Positions 1-14,870 of a DNA stretch of 64,000 bases are shown here, in pieces. A program made the position numbers and the translations under genes. Under the pieces are notes generated by a model, which was not told the DNA's origin, did not search any database, and saw nothing but the letters and a program-made list of their open reading frames with translations. This stretch comes from Marivivens donghaensis (GTDB taxonomy: Bacteria > Pseudomonadota > Alphaproteobacteria > Rhodobacterales > Rhodobacteraceae). The number at the start of each line of letters is the position of its first letter. The first letter of the stretch is position 1. The stretch covers positions 711,178 to 775,177 of the forward strand of contig NZ_JALNPR010000001.1 of assembly GCF_023541015.1 (NCBI RefSeq), in the 5' to 3' direction.

Positions 1-574
1 CTTTGGACGGCAAATGGCCGAGTGGGAAGCGCAGGTAATCCAACTGCTCTGGCGTGGTTGAGAACAGGAAATACGACTGGTCGCGGTTCGCATCGGCGGC
101 GCAATGCAGTTCCGCTCCATTCGGCCCCATCATGCGCTGAATATAGTGACCCGTCGCCATGCAGTCGGCATCCAGATCCTTTGCCGTCTGCAAGAGGTCT
201 TTGAACTTTACGCGCTCATTGCAACGGATGCAGGGCACAGGGGTCGCGCCAGCCAGATAGCTGTCAGCGAATTCGTCGATCACTGCTTCTTGGAAGATGT
301 TTTCGTAGTCGAGCACGTAATGCGGGAAGCCCATTTCCTCGGCCACGCGGCGGGCGTCATGAATGTCACGACCCGCACAGCACGCGCCTTTTTTCGCCAG
401 CGCCGCCCCGTGATCGTAAAGCTGGAGCGTCACGCCGACCACGTCATAGCCTTCTTCGGCGAGCTGCGCGGCGACTACAGATGAATCCACGCCGCCTGAC
501 ATAGCGACAACCACGCGGGTTTCCGAGGGCGGCTTGGCAAAGCCAAGAGAGTTTAGTGGGTGATCAAGCGACAT
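1..574 (-). CDS. mnmA: tRNA-specific 2-thiouridylase MnmA (3' end cut by window edge)
   Basis: Translating the minus strand gives an ATP-pyrophosphatase start with the P-loop SGGVDSS at about residues 26-32 and the tRNA thiolase signature [15 protein letters not shown] near residues 124-138. MnmA uses sulfur relayed from a desulfurase to make 2-thiouridine at wobble position U34 of Lys, Glu and Gln tRNAs in the cytoplasm. The ATG at 574 follows a GGAGG five bases upstream. About 191 codons are present of the roughly 360-380 usual for the family, so the C-terminal half lies outside the window. It is divergent from sciP across about 140 bases that hold no other gene. Family assignment is firm. 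Confidence 0.95.
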   Translation of the reverse strand, partial: MSLDHPLNSLGFAKPPSETRVVVAMSGGVDSSVVAAQLAEEGYDVVGVTLQLYDHGAALAKKGACCAGRDIHDARRVAEEMGFPHYVLDYENIFQEAVIDEFADSYLAGATPVPCIRCNERVKFKDLLQTAKDLDADCMATGHYIQRMMGPNGAELHCAADANRDQSYFLFSTTPEQLDYLRFPLGHLPSK

Positions 575-713
575 GTCAGCCTCCGGCGACTGGGTAGGGC
601 AAGTCCGAGGGAATATATGAAAATGCTAACTACTCTCAAGGGGCGGTTTCACTCCTCGTTAAATGATCACGGCACAGTGTTTGTGCATGACGTGTCTATA
701 TGAGGATGAAACC

Positions 714-992
714 ATGTACCTTAGGAAAATTGATGGTCCGCGTGCGGTGACCTTACCCGATGGGACGCACATGACGGTGGCAGACCTGCCGCCGGAGGGA
801 ACAAACCGCTGGGTTGCGTCGCGCAAAGCAGCGGTTGTGCAGGCAGTATTCTCGGGATTGTTAACTAAGAACAACGCCTTGGATCGGTATGATCTCTCTG
901 AGGAAGAGTTTGATGGGTGGGTTTCGGCGATCCGTTTGCATGGAAAGTCAGCCTTAAAAGCTACGGCTGTACAAAAATATAGACAACTTTAG
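714..992 (+). CDS. sciP: SciP, DUF1153 small CtrA-inhibitory protein
   Basis: This 92-residue protein carries the DUF1153 signatures IDGPRAVTLPDG (residues 4-15), NRWVASRKAAVV and ALDRYDLSEEEF, and ends in LQKYRQL-like QKYRQL, matching Caulobacter SciP along its length. SciP is a helix-turn-helix protein that binds CtrA and blocks its recruitment of RNA polymerase in G1. The open frame extends upstream, but the ATG at 714 is preceded by GAGG at 702-705 and gives the family's normal length. It lies directly upstream of ctrA in the same direction, so the inhibitor and its target are neighbours. Confidence 0.93.
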   Translation: MYLRKIDGPRAVTLPDGTHMTVADLPPEGTNRWVASRKAAVVQAVFSGLLTKNNALDRYDLSEEEFDGWVSAIRLHGKSALKATAVQKYRQL

Positions 993-1019
993 GTAGAATG
1001 TGTGAAGGTAGCCTTAGCG

Positions 1020-1054
1020 GTAACGTGTAATTAACCATTGTGCATCAAGGTTAA
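1020..1054 (+). promoter_or_regulatory. CtrA-type binding sites upstream of ctrA
   Basis: GTAA at 1020-1023, a 7-base spacer and TTAA at 1031-1034 form a one-mismatch version of the CtrA box TTAA-N7-TTAA. TTAACC at 1031-1036 and GGTTAA at 1049-1054 also make a perfect inverted pair. They sit 30-64 bases before the ctrA start, consistent with the autoregulation known for ctrA in alphaproteobacteria. The binding role is inferred. Confidence 0.6.
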
Positions 1055-1083
1055 CGTCAGAACACAAAATGCGGAGGCTGCAG

Positions 1084-1797
1084 ATGCGAGTGCTGCTGGT
1101 TGAAGACGACCCGACGACATCGAAAAGCATTGAAATGATGCTGACCCATGCGAACCTTAACGTCTACTCGACGGATTTAGGTGAGGAGGGGATCGATCTA
1201 GCAAAGCTATACGATTACGATTTGATCCTTCTGGACCTGAATTTGCCAGATATGAACGGTCACGAGGTGCTGCGCCAGCTGCGTCTATCGCGGGTTGAAA
1301 CCCCAATTTTGATCCTGTCAGGTGACGATGGAATTGAGAGCAAGATCAAAGGGTTCGGGTTCGGTGCCGATGACTACCTGACCAAACCGTTCCACCGCGA
1401 AGAACTCGTGGCGCGTATCCATGCGATTATCCGTCGGTCCAAAGGCCATTCGCAGTCGGTGATCAACACGGGCCGAATTTGTGTGAACCTCGATGCTAAA
1501 ACGGTCGAGGTTGAAGGCTCGCCTGTTCACCTCACGGGCAAAGAGTATCAAATGTTTGAACTTCTTTCTTTGCGCAAAGGGACCACCCTGACCAAGGAAA
1601 TGTTCCTTAATCATCTTTATGGCGGCATGGATGAGCCTGAACTGAAGATCATCGACGTGTTTATCTGTAAACTGCGGAAGAAATTGCAGTCGGCTACAGG
1701 TGGTGAGAACTACATCGAGACCGTTTGGGGCCGTGGCTATGTGCTCCGCGATCCTGAACCGATGCGTGCCACGACCAAAATCGCGGTCGGCGCCTGA
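1084..1797 (+). CDS. ctrA: Cell-cycle response regulator CtrA
   Basis: This OmpR-type regulator (237 residues) begins [20 protein letters not shown]. It has the phospho-acceptor Asp51 in [13 protein letters not shown], Lys in DDYLTKPF near residue 100, and a winged-helix DNA-binding domain from about residue 125 to 225 ending in the [10 protein letters not shown] motif. CtrA controls division, motility and gene-transfer-agent genes in this group. The frame is open 15 bases further upstream, but the ATG at 1084 gives the conserved start and follows GGAGG. The protein ends in GA rather than the AA that ClpXP recognises in Caulobacter. It lies downstream of sciP with CtrA-type sites between them. 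Confidence 0.96.
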   Translation: MRVLLVEDDPTTSKSIEMMLTHANLNVYSTDLGEEGIDLAKLYDYDLILLDLNLPDMNGHEVLRQLRLSRVETPILILSGDDGIESKIKGFGFGADDYLTKPFHREELVARIHAIIRRSKGHSQSVINTGRICVNLDAKTVEVEGSPVHLTGKEYQMFELLSLRKGTTLTKEMFLNHLYGGMDEPELKIIDVFICKLRKKLQSATGGENYIETVWGRGYVLRDPEPMRATTKIAVGA

Positions 1798-1856
1798 GAT
1801 TGCCCCTAGCATCTTGTCGATTGGCAGGTGGACCCCTAGAACATTGCTGAGGCTGA

Positions 1857-6226
<4,370 letters not shown>

Positions 6227-6232
6227 CCTGAT

Positions 6233-6269
6233 GTTCTCCTAAATGTTCGCAAATGTTCTCAAAAAGTTC
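6233..6269 (+). promoter_or_regulatory. LexA-type SOS box (GTTC-N7-GTTC)
   Basis: GTTC at 6255-6258 and 6266-6269 are separated by exactly seven bases, the SOS box known for LexA in Rhodobacter and Caulobacter. Two more GTTC half-sites lie at 6233 and 6245, and an inverted AGAAC is at 6292-6296. The cluster is downstream of recG and 65 bases before a 40-codon gene, so that gene is the likely target. Regulation by LexA is inferred. Confidence 0.65.
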
Positions 6270-6334
6270 TTGATTGAATCGGAATCATGTGAGAACAAAT
6301 AAGCAACAAGGTTAACGCAGCAGGAGAAATCAAC

Positions 6335-6457
6335 ATGGCGAAAGATATCAAAGCCGTACTGAGCCGGTCACCCGTGACTGTTCTGTCCGATCTGATTGGG
6401 GCGGTGTCGCTGGTTGTGATCCTCTATGCTGGCCTCACGCTGCCTGCGTTCTTGTAA
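6335..6457 (+). CDS. 40-residue single-pass membrane peptide, probably SOS-regulated
   Basis: I do not recognise this protein from a named family. It starts at an ATG six bases after AGGAGA. It encodes MAKDIKAVLSRSPVT, then a single hydrophobic helix at about residues 20-36 (IGAVSLVVILYAGLTL), and ends PAFL. The basic N-terminus and short C-terminus suggest an inner-membrane peptide with its N-terminus in the cytoplasm. The LexA-type box upstream and the terminator downstream make it an independent short transcription unit. Known SOS-induced membrane peptides such as Caulobacter SidA (a division inhibitor) and E. coli TisB offer functional analogies only. The coding call is supported by the ribosome site and the membrane helix. 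Confidence 0.65.
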   Translation: MAKDIKAVLSRSPVTVLSDLIGAVSLVVILYAGLTLPAFL

Positions 6458-6650
6458 CCTGCCTATCAACTGCCCTCGTGTTCCGCGCCGTTCCGGTCTG
6501 TCGTCCTGTCCCAAACTTCTGACGTCGACCACTGCCTGTCCAAATTGGTCAAACGGAGTCCTGCCTCTTTTCCGTTTTCACCGGATACGGGTCCCACGCG
6601 AAACACCGCTCTCCGCCGCCGTCCATTGTGACGTGCGGCGGTTTTCTTTT
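6458..6650 (+). terminator. Trailer and Rho-independent terminator of the 40-residue peptide gene
   Basis: CCGCCGC at 6613-6619 pairs with GCGGCGG at 6635-6641. An inner CGTC/GACG pair extends the stem with a single-base bulge, and TTTTCTTTTT follows. The 150 bases between the peptide stop and the hairpin hold no convincing gene. Confidence 0.85.
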
Positions 6651-6655
6651 TGCGG

Positions 6656-8065
6656 TCAGATTTTATAGGCGAGGCGGAGGCCACCCCAATGACGACCGTT
6701 CACGGTGATCGGGGCAGAGAGGTCTTTCATCATCGCAAATTCGCCACCGCCCATATCACGGCGATAGACCTGCATAAGGAAAGGTTCGCGGCTTTGACCA
6801 GCCTTTAGGCCGACACGGTCGTCGAAAATCCTGCGGTTTCGGCTGTTCGCAGTGTTCCAAACAACGTCAGGTCCTTGCGGGAACGAGAATTTGAGGTTGT
6901 GCGTTGGCAAGTAGCCACGATCGTCCACGGCGGCGCTGAACACCACTCTTGGATCGAGTTTCAGCGCAGGTTCTTGGAATTTCGGAAGAACGGCATCCGT
7001 GAACCGCGTAAAGCGCGACATGACCTGCTGTGGATTGGTTGCAGGGATCGGAAGGTATGTTCGATCAAAGAGTTCTGCTTCGGAAATGACTCGCTTCTTG
7101 ATCGCGTCTTCAAAGGCCGCACTGATCTCTTTCGCGGTTTGAATCACGTGATCAATGAACTTCTGATCCTCAGAGGCGCCCCCTGCGAGAACGCTCAGGC
7201 GCACAACGGTTTCGCTATCATCCACCAAGGCATGTAGTCGACTGCGTGTTTCCTGCACACCATCCGTCGTCGTTTGGGCCGATCCCGCGATTTTTTCAAA
7301 TGCGGGACCGAAAGTGTCAATCGCATCCGCGATAACTTCGGCATCGGCTTGCATGGTCCCTGCCGTGCGAACGGTTTCCTGCATTTGTTCCGCAACGGTC
7401 GTGATCTTTTGGTTCGTGTCTTCGGTGTCCGCAATCACCTTTGCCGCGGTGGTCTGCATGGCGGTGGTTTCTTTGCTGAGTTCGTCAAAGTTCTTAGCGA
7501 GGACTGTGACACCTTCGCTGACCGACTCTGCGGCCATCCCAGTGTTACGAGACAGCTCGTTGATGGCCTCTGCTACGACAGCAAAGCCACGGCCATGCGT
7601 GCCCGCACGGACGGCCTCGATCTTGGCATTGATGGCGAGGATATTCACCTGACGGGCAATCGACGTGATCTCGCGGTTCAGGCTTTCCACCGATTTCAGC
7701 GTTTGAACCACTGCCGTAATGCGGGTTTCAACGGACCGCACCCAGTTTGCGACCTGTTCACTGCTTTCGCGGCTGGTGAGGAAACTCGCGATGCCAAGCT
7801 GAAGCGCTTCAGAATTGGCCTCGGCCATTGTCGCGACATGCCTGATTGCTTCTTGCATAGCGGTGTTGGCATGCATGATGTGATTGACCCGCGATTGCAG
7901 GCCTTCCATTTCACCTAGCTGTTGGCTGGACAATTCGCCAACGCTGTCAAGGAAGCCAGCGATATCTACGACGTCAGACGCCATTTTGGTGCCGACGCGG
8001 GTGATTTCATCAAACCCCGTCGATGGTACGTCAGCGAACTGCGCTGAACTCTTTCGGTGCAACAT
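6656..8065 (-). CDS. Soluble methyl-accepting chemotaxis-type receptor
   Basis: The 469-residue protein has no membrane segment. Its N-terminal half is long heptad-patterned helix containing the MCP signalling tip, seen as VNILAINAKIEAVRAGTHGRGFAVVAEAINELS near residues 140-175, which contacts CheA/CheW. The C-terminal 150 residues are a globular domain with NSRNRRIFDDRVGL and YRRDMGGGEFAMMKDLSAPI, probably the sensory part, giving the reverse of the usual sensor-then-signal order. The ATG at 8065 follows GGGAGGA; a frame extension to 8092 lacks such a site. It lies downstream of a NifU-like gene on the same strand. The ligand cannot be told from sequence. Confidence 0.85.
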   Translation of the reverse strand: MLHRKSSAQFADVPSTGFDEITRVGTKMASDVVDIAGFLDSVGELSSQQLGEMEGLQSRVNHIMHANTAMQEAIRHVATMAEANSEALQLGIASFLTSRESSEQVANWVRSVETRITAVVQTLKSVESLNREITSIARQVNILAINAKIEAVRAGTHGRGFAVVAEAINELSRNTGMAAESVSEGVTVLAKNFDELSKETTAMQTTAAKVIADTEDTNQKITTVAEQMQETVRTAGTMQADAEVIADAIDTFGPAFEKIAGSAQTTTDGVQETRSRLHALVDDSETVVRLSVLAGGASEDQKFIDHVIQTAKEISAAFEDAIKKRVISEAELFDRTYLPIPATNPQQVMSRFTRFTDAVLPKFQEPALKLDPRVVFSAAVDDRGYLPTHNLKFSFPQGPDVVWNTANSRNRRIFDDRVGLKAGQSREPFLMQVYRRDMGGGEFAMMKDLSAPITVNGRHWGGLRLAYKI

Positions 8066-8109
8066 GCGTCCTCCCGGTGCCCGAACCGACACCCAAGGGA
8101 GTCGGCGAA

Positions 8110-8559
8110 TTACTCTTTTTGTGCCTGCGCCAAATGCGCCGCCTCGACGACCGCGTCGAAGGCCAGAAGGATCGACGCGTGCCTGTTCTTGTAATCCCGT
8201 GCTGGCAGCAGCGCCTCCAACCCATCAAAAGGCGCTTGCGGAACGGGACCATCATTTTTCAGCATTGCGCGCAATTCGTCCCGTGCGGCCTCTAGCTCCG
8301 CGACGGTCCGCCCTATGACCGCACCCCCAAGGATCGCGGCAGAGGCTTGACCCAATGCACATGCTTTAACGTCCTGACCGTAGGAACTTATAACGCCGTC
8401 CTGCATTTTTATGTCCACAGTGACCGTCGACCCGCATAAAGGCGAACGTTTTTTCACCGTGGCATCTGCATCGGGCAGGCGGTCCGTGAACGGCATGTCT
8501 GCCGTGAGCGCCAAAATGCGCGAGGAATAGAGTTTCACCAATTCTGCATTATCGGACAC
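8110..8559 (-). CDS. NifU/IscU-like iron-sulfur scaffold family protein
   Basis: The 149-residue protein follows the IscU/SufU fold, with the first two ligand cysteines in SPLCGSTV (about residue 42) and VKACALGQASA (about 67). The third cysteine expected in the C-terminal helix is replaced in ARDYKNRHASILLAFDAVVEA, where His stands near the usual site. It may therefore be a modified scaffold or a cluster-trafficking protein. The frame is open further upstream, but a GTG at 8559, preceded by AAAGGA, gives a normal N-terminus and avoids overlap with divergent hisI. It is upstream of the chemotaxis-type receptor in the same direction. Confidence 0.75.
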   Translation of the reverse strand: MSDNAELVKLYSSRILALTADMPFTDRLPDADATVKKRSPLCGSTVTVDIKMQDGVISSYGQDVKACALGQASAAILGGAVIGRTVAELEAARDELRAMLKNDGPVPQAPFDGLEALLPARDYKNRHASILLAFDAVVEAAHLAQAQKE

Positions 8560-8630
8560 GGGCGGGTTTTCCTTTTCAACGTCTGTGCAGTAAATAGGGC
8601 GCGAACCGCGACAGCAATAGGATACCTGCG

Positions 8631-10535
<1,905 letters not shown>

Positions 10536-10536
<1 letters not shown>

Positions 10537-11684
10537 TGACACCGGCAGCCCGCGTTGCTGCGGCGATTGAAGTTCTGGATAAAATCCAAGAGGGGCAGCC
10601 TGCTGAGGCTGCCCTGATCGCTTGGGCGCGTGGGTCGCGATTTGCGGGATCCAAAGACCGCGCAGCCATTCGCGACCACGTGTTCGATGTTCTCCGTCGT
10701 TGGCGGAGTACGGCTGCGCTGGGTGGCGCGGAAACGGGGCGTGGTCGGATGATCGGTCTTTTGCGCCAACAGGGCGCTGATCTAGCCGATGTGTTTTCGG
10801 GTGAAGGACATGCGCCACAGAGCTTGTCCGACGATGAACTGGCCTACACGCCGACGGAAATGTCACCAGACGCTGAAGCGGACTGGCCAGAATGGCTTTG
10901 GCCGCAGTTAGTGGCCGATTTTGGTGCCAATGCGAAGGGCATTGCGACCGCGCAACAAGACCGAGCACAGGTTTTCCTGCGCGTGAACCGTAAGCGGAGC
11001 ACCGTTGAAAAGGTTCTTAGCGCTCTGAAAACCGACGACATCGACGCTCATGCGCATCCAGATGTCGAGGGCGCGATCATCGTCACCGGCAATGCGCGCC
11101 GTATTCAACAAACGCGGCTGTGGGATGACGGGCATATCGAGCTTCAAGACGCAGCATCGCAAATGGCTATGGCGCGTTTAGGCGTAACTGCTGACCAAAC
11201 CGTTCTGGACTATTGCGCTGGCGGTGGCGGTAAATCGCTCGCGCTCGCAGCGCTTGGTGCGCAAGTGACAGCCCATGATGCCGACGTTGGTCGGATGAAG
11301 GATATTCCTGCCCGTGCTGCACGCGCTGGAACTCGCATTAAGGCGACAAATCGCCCGATCGGGACCTTTGATCTGGTTCTCTGCGATGCACCCTGTAGCG
11401 GGAGCGGGACCTGGCGTCGGACCCCCGACGCGAAGTGGCGTCTGACTGAGAGTCGTTTGGCAGAGTTAACAACGATTCAACGGTCGATTTTGGAAACTGC
11501 GATGACACATGTCGGGCAGGGTGGTCGATTGGCTTATGCGACATGTTCGGTTCTCAACGTTGAAAATCGCAGGGTGGTTGACGGGTTCCTCGCCGACCAT
11601 CCAGAGTGGTCCGTTGTTGACGAAATGCAATTGCGTCCGACCGAACTGCACGATGGTTTTTATCTCGCTACACTGTCAAGATAA
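10536..11684 (+). CDS. rsmB: RsmB-type rRNA (cytosine-5) methyltransferase
   Basis: The 382-residue protein is a NOL1/NOP2/Sun family m5C methyltransferase. It has an N-terminal NusB-like helical region, the SAM-binding motif VLDYCAGGGGKSLALA near residues 223-238, and the two catalytic cysteines in DAPCSGSGTW (Cys287) and ATCSVLN (Cys337, the nucleophile). RsmB methylates C967 of 16S rRNA in E. coli; target identity here is inferred from family. Its start codon overlaps the guaB stop by one base. Other members of the family modify different cytosines, so the symbol is less sure than the family. Confidence 0.85.
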
Positions 11685-11733
11685 CCACTAAAGGTTGTAT
11701 TAAATGCAACCTCGCTGCACAGTCTTTCTCGTA

Positions 11734-11749
11734 TTAAGGGTGCGTTAAC
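11734..11749 (+). promoter_or_regulatory. Perfect CtrA box upstream of cckA
   Basis: TTAA at 11734-11737, a seven-base spacer and TTAAC at 11745-11749 match the full CtrA consensus without mismatch. The site is 43 bases before the cckA start codon, close enough to cover or flank its promoter. Binding by CtrA is inferred. Confidence 0.75.
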
Positions 11750-11791
11750 CAAGTTTCGACATGGTGCACCCGATTATTAGGAGAATTCGGT

Positions 11792-13813
11792 GTGCACACA
11801 GGTTCCGCACGCATTGATGGTCCCATTGGGCTATCCGTTTTGGCGTTTACTGCAATTATCTCAGTCTCTTTGGCGGGCTGGGTTACTGAGCCGAAGGTAA
11901 CCTTATTTGGGTATTTATGCGGTGGCGCGATGGGTCTAACCGCCATTTTTATGTTTATTCGGAGCGCTATGAGGCAGTATGCGCAACGTCGGACTTTGGC
12001 GGCAATAGAGCCAATTGTATCGTCAAACACCGAACCAACGTGGGTGATTGGGATGGACGGTTCGATATCGTTGTCGAACGGCGCCGCGCGATCAATCGAC
12101 TTATCTCAGCTATTTGCGAGCCCTAGAGCGACGATTTTGCGTTTCAATGCTGAGGCTCGGCAGTTTGGGCGCGCTCACCACAACTTTCAACTCAAAGGCG
12201 AGGGTTCGCAGCTTTCAGTGACGTCGCTGCCCGAGAACGTTTTCCTTTGGGCCCTTTCGACCAAAAGCGGAGTTCAAAAGCCTGATCAACCATATCTGAC
12301 CGAAGATGACCACGACAGTCTAGCCGATATTGGTGAAATCGACGCGCTGCCTGTACCGATCCTCAAGGTCGCTCAAACCGGAGAAATCCTGTTCGCCAAC
12401 CAAGAAGCCCGCACGTTGCTAGGTGGGCAGATCACCAATGGTACGCGGCTGTCTGATCGGCTCGAGGGGTTAGGGCGCCCAATCACAGATTGGCTGGCTG
12501 ATGTCGCGGCATCGCGAAGCCTTAACACCCGTGAATTTTTACGTGGCAAAGGCGATCGGCAGGACTTCTTTGTGCAAGTTGCGTTGCATCCAACGGGGCG
12601 CGAGCCTGATAGTCCGTTGATTGCGGTTCTGAACGACATGACAGAATTCAAATCGCTCGAAGCGCAGTTCGTTCAGAGCCAAAAGATGCAAGCCATCGGT
12701 CAGCTGGCAGGCGGCGTGGCGCATGATTTTAATAATTTATTAACCGCAATTTCAGGGCATTGCGAGTTACTCCTCATGCGGCACCGTGAGGGCGATACGG
12801 ATTTCTGCGATCTAAATCAGATCAAAGAAAACACCACCCGCGCGGCGCGGCTGGTGTCGCAACTCCTCGCGTTCTCGCGTAAACAGACGCTGCTCCCCGA
12901 GGTCTTTGATCTGTCAGGTGTCCTTGCGAATATGACGCAATTGCTGGATCGTCTGGTCGGTGAACGGATCAGGTTGGTCTTGTCCCAAGAGGACAATCTC
13001 TACCCCATTCGAGCCGATAAACGTCAGCTTGAACAGGTTATCATGAACCTTGTTGTGAACGCTCGGGATGCGATGCCGGGTGGCGGGGATATTCGGGTTG
13101 AAAGCCAGAACGTGACGCTGGCAGAGCGCCTTGAGCGAGATCACGCGCGTCTGCCGGCTGGTAACTACGTGCTGATCAAGGTGATCGATGAAGGTCACGG
13201 TATTCCGTCGGAAAAGATCGGAAAGATATTTGAGCCGTTCTATTCGACCAAGAAACCTGGCGAAGGCACGGGGCTAGGGCTTTCGACGGCATATGGGATT
13301 GTGAAGCAATCTGGTGGCTTCATTTTCGTCGAAAGCGAACCTGACGTAGGATCTATTTTCTCGCTCTATTTTCCCCATTTCGATGGGGCGGTGACCGACA
13401 CGCTTAACCCCCAAGTCACTGAAAAGCCAACGATTACCCCTCGAAAGGGCGTCGTTTTGTTGGTCGAAGACGAAGCACCGGTGCGCGCCTTTGCGACGCG
13501 TGCCTTGCAGATGAAAGGGCTGACCGTGTTGGAGGCCGAAAGTGGTGAGCAGGCTCTGACACTTCTCGAAGACCCAGAATTGGTCGTTGATATCTTTGTC
13601 TCAGACGTTGTGATGCCCGGAAAAGATGGACCAACGTGGGTCAAAGAGGCGCGTAAAATGCGCCCTAAGACCCGCGTTGTGTTCGTCTCTGGCTACGCCG
13701 AAGATGCCTTTACCGACCATCTTGCTGACGTTGGGCCATCGGTATTTCTGACGAAACCGTTTTCTCTGGCTGATCTTACACGCACCGTCGAGGCAGAGCT
13801 CGCCGCCCGTTAA
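11792..13813 (+). CDS. cckA: Hybrid histidine kinase CckA
   Basis: The 673-residue protein has two N-terminal membrane helices (about residues 12-30 and 36-57), PAS-like regions (about 70-160 and 180-285), the H-box GGVAHDFNNLLTA with His311, the N-box NLVVNARDAMPGG, G-boxes near 467-497 and a C-terminal receiver with Asp605 in IFVSDVVMPGKDG. This architecture and the H-box neighbourhood (LLAFSRKQ) are those of CckA, which phosphorylates or dephosphorylates CtrA through ChpT. The start is a GTG at 11792 after AGGAGA. A perfect CtrA box lies upstream. It converges with glk and overlaps it by four bases. Confidence 0.93.
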   Translation: MHTGSARIDGPIGLSVLAFTAIISVSLAGWVTEPKVTLFGYLCGGAMGLTAIFMFIRSAMRQYAQRRTLAAIEPIVSSNTEPTWVIGMDGSISLSNGAARSIDLSQLFASPRATILRFNAEARQFGRAHHNFQLKGEGSQLSVTSLPENVFLWALSTKSGVQKPDQPYLTEDDHDSLADIGEIDALPVPILKVAQTGEILFANQEARTLLGGQITNGTRLSDRLEGLGRPITDWLADVAASRSLNTREFLRGKGDRQDFFVQVALHPTGREPDSPLIAVLNDMTEFKSLEAQFVQSQKMQAIGQLAGGVAHDFNNLLTAISGHCELLLMRHREGDTDFCDLNQIKENTTRAARLVSQLLAFSRKQTLLPEVFDLSGVLANMTQLLDRLVGERIRLVLSQEDNLYPIRADKRQLEQVIMNLVVNARDAMPGGGDIRVESQNVTLAERLERDHARLPAGNYVLIKVIDEGHGIPSEKIGKIFEPFYSTKKPGEGTGLGLSTAYGIVKQSGGFIFVESEPDVGSIFSLYFPHFDGAVTDTLNPQVTEKPTITPRKGVVLLVEDEAPVRAFATRALQMKGLTVLEAESGEQALTLLEDPELVVDIFVSDVVMPGKDGPTWVKEARKMRPKTRVVFVSGYAEDAFTDHLADVGPSVFLTKPFSLADLTRTVEAELAAR

Positions 13814-14781
13814 CCGAAGTGCGAAACGAGGTGTGCGGCGCAGCCTGTGAGCGCGGCATAGTCGTCTTCGATCACGTGGACAGTGAAGTTGCTCATAAAG
13901 CCCGCAAAGCGACCTTTGTCGCGGAACGCCGTGTCGAACCCGAACTGATCAAGGTAGGGTTTGAACGCCCGCGCCACACCACCGGACAGATAAACACCGC
14001 CAAAGGGAAGGTGGATCAGCGACAAGTTACCAGCCACGGTGCCCAGAATGCGGGTAAACTGCTGGGCTGCAGCAATCGCGCGAGGATCACTGCCATCGGC
14101 ACAGGCGGTCATGATTTCAGCGGCGCTCTTTTCAACAGGGGTGCCGTCTTCTTGACCCAGCCACATGTAAACGCGCTCTAAACCACGACCAGAGAGCACG
14201 TCCTCGACCGCGGGGAAGCCGTGTGCGTTGGAGACGAAGTTGCAAAGCCGCAATTCGGCGTCGGTGCGAATGGGTAGGTTCGCGTGACCAGCCTCTGACG
14301 GGGTGACTAGTCGACCTGCCTCGGTTTCAAATACTGGCGCACAGTTAAACCCAGTGCCTACGCCGATCACGAGTTTTGCAGCGTGTTCATTGCCTTTGGC
14401 ACCATCCAAAACAATTGGAACATTGGCGTCGTCGATATATCCAATTGCATGACCTTGGGCCTGCAAGTCATTCAGAATGGCTACATTTTCGGCCTGAGTG
14501 GCGCGCGCAAGTGTCGGCTTGTCGATCGTCCAATCGAGGTTGGTCATCGTCGCTTTTCCATCGCGAACGGGGCCAGCGACAGCGACACAAGCGGCCTTGG
14601 GATCGACGCCTTTTTCGTCTTTGACGTATTGGCGGATCACCGTTTCTAGTCCTGGAAATTCGGCATTCGAATAACGGCGGATCGTTTCGGGCAGGATTGT
14701 TCGACCATCAGCCAATGCCACGCGGGTATTGGTGCCGCCAATGTCAGCGACGAGTGAAAGCGTATCAACCGGATGAGCCAT
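13810..14781 (-). CDS. glk: Glucokinase
   Basis: Glk phosphorylates glucose with ATP. The 323-residue protein shows the phosphate-1 loop VADIGGTNTRVAL (about 11-23), ILNDLQAQGHA with the catalytic Asp near residue 104, the ATP-binding GVGTGFNCAPV and the C-terminal GGVYLSGGVA. It belongs to the proteobacterial Glk (ROK-independent) family. It is transcribed toward cckA and lies beside the alpha-glucoside regulator aglR, whose operon releases glucose inside the cell, so it supplies the next step. A sequence resembling the AglR operator core (AAAGCGATT at 14846-14854) lies upstream. Confidence 0.93.
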   Translation of the reverse strand: MAHPVDTLSLVADIGGTNTRVALADGRTILPETIRRYSNAEFPGLETVIRQYVKDEKGVDPKAACVAVAGPVRDGKATMTNLDWTIDKPTLARATQAENVAILNDLQAQGHAIGYIDDANVPIVLDGAKGNEHAAKLVIGVGTGFNCAPVFETEAGRLVTPSEAGHANLPIRTDAELRLCNFVSNAHGFPAVEDVLSGRGLERVYMWLGQEDGTPVEKSAAEIMTACADGSDPRAIAAAQQFTRILGTVAGNLSLIHLPFGGVYLSGGVARAFKPYLDQFGFDTAFRDKGRFAGFMSNFTVHVIEDDYAALTGCAAHLVSHFG

Positions 14782-14845
14782 AGGGCACCTTTTCTAAGAC
14801 GAGATATGAGCGACTGCGTTCCCGCGTGCGCTGCTTTTAGTGTTC

Positions 14846-14854
14846 AAAGCGATT
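14846..14854. promoter_or_regulatory. Weak AglR-operator-like site upstream of glk
   Basis: AAAGCGATT matches eight of nine bases of the AAAGCGGTT core found twice in the aglR-aglE intergenic region. It lies 65 bases before the glk start. The match is short and could be chance. Confidence 0.3.
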
Positions 14855-14870
14855 AGGCTGCAAGTTTGAA

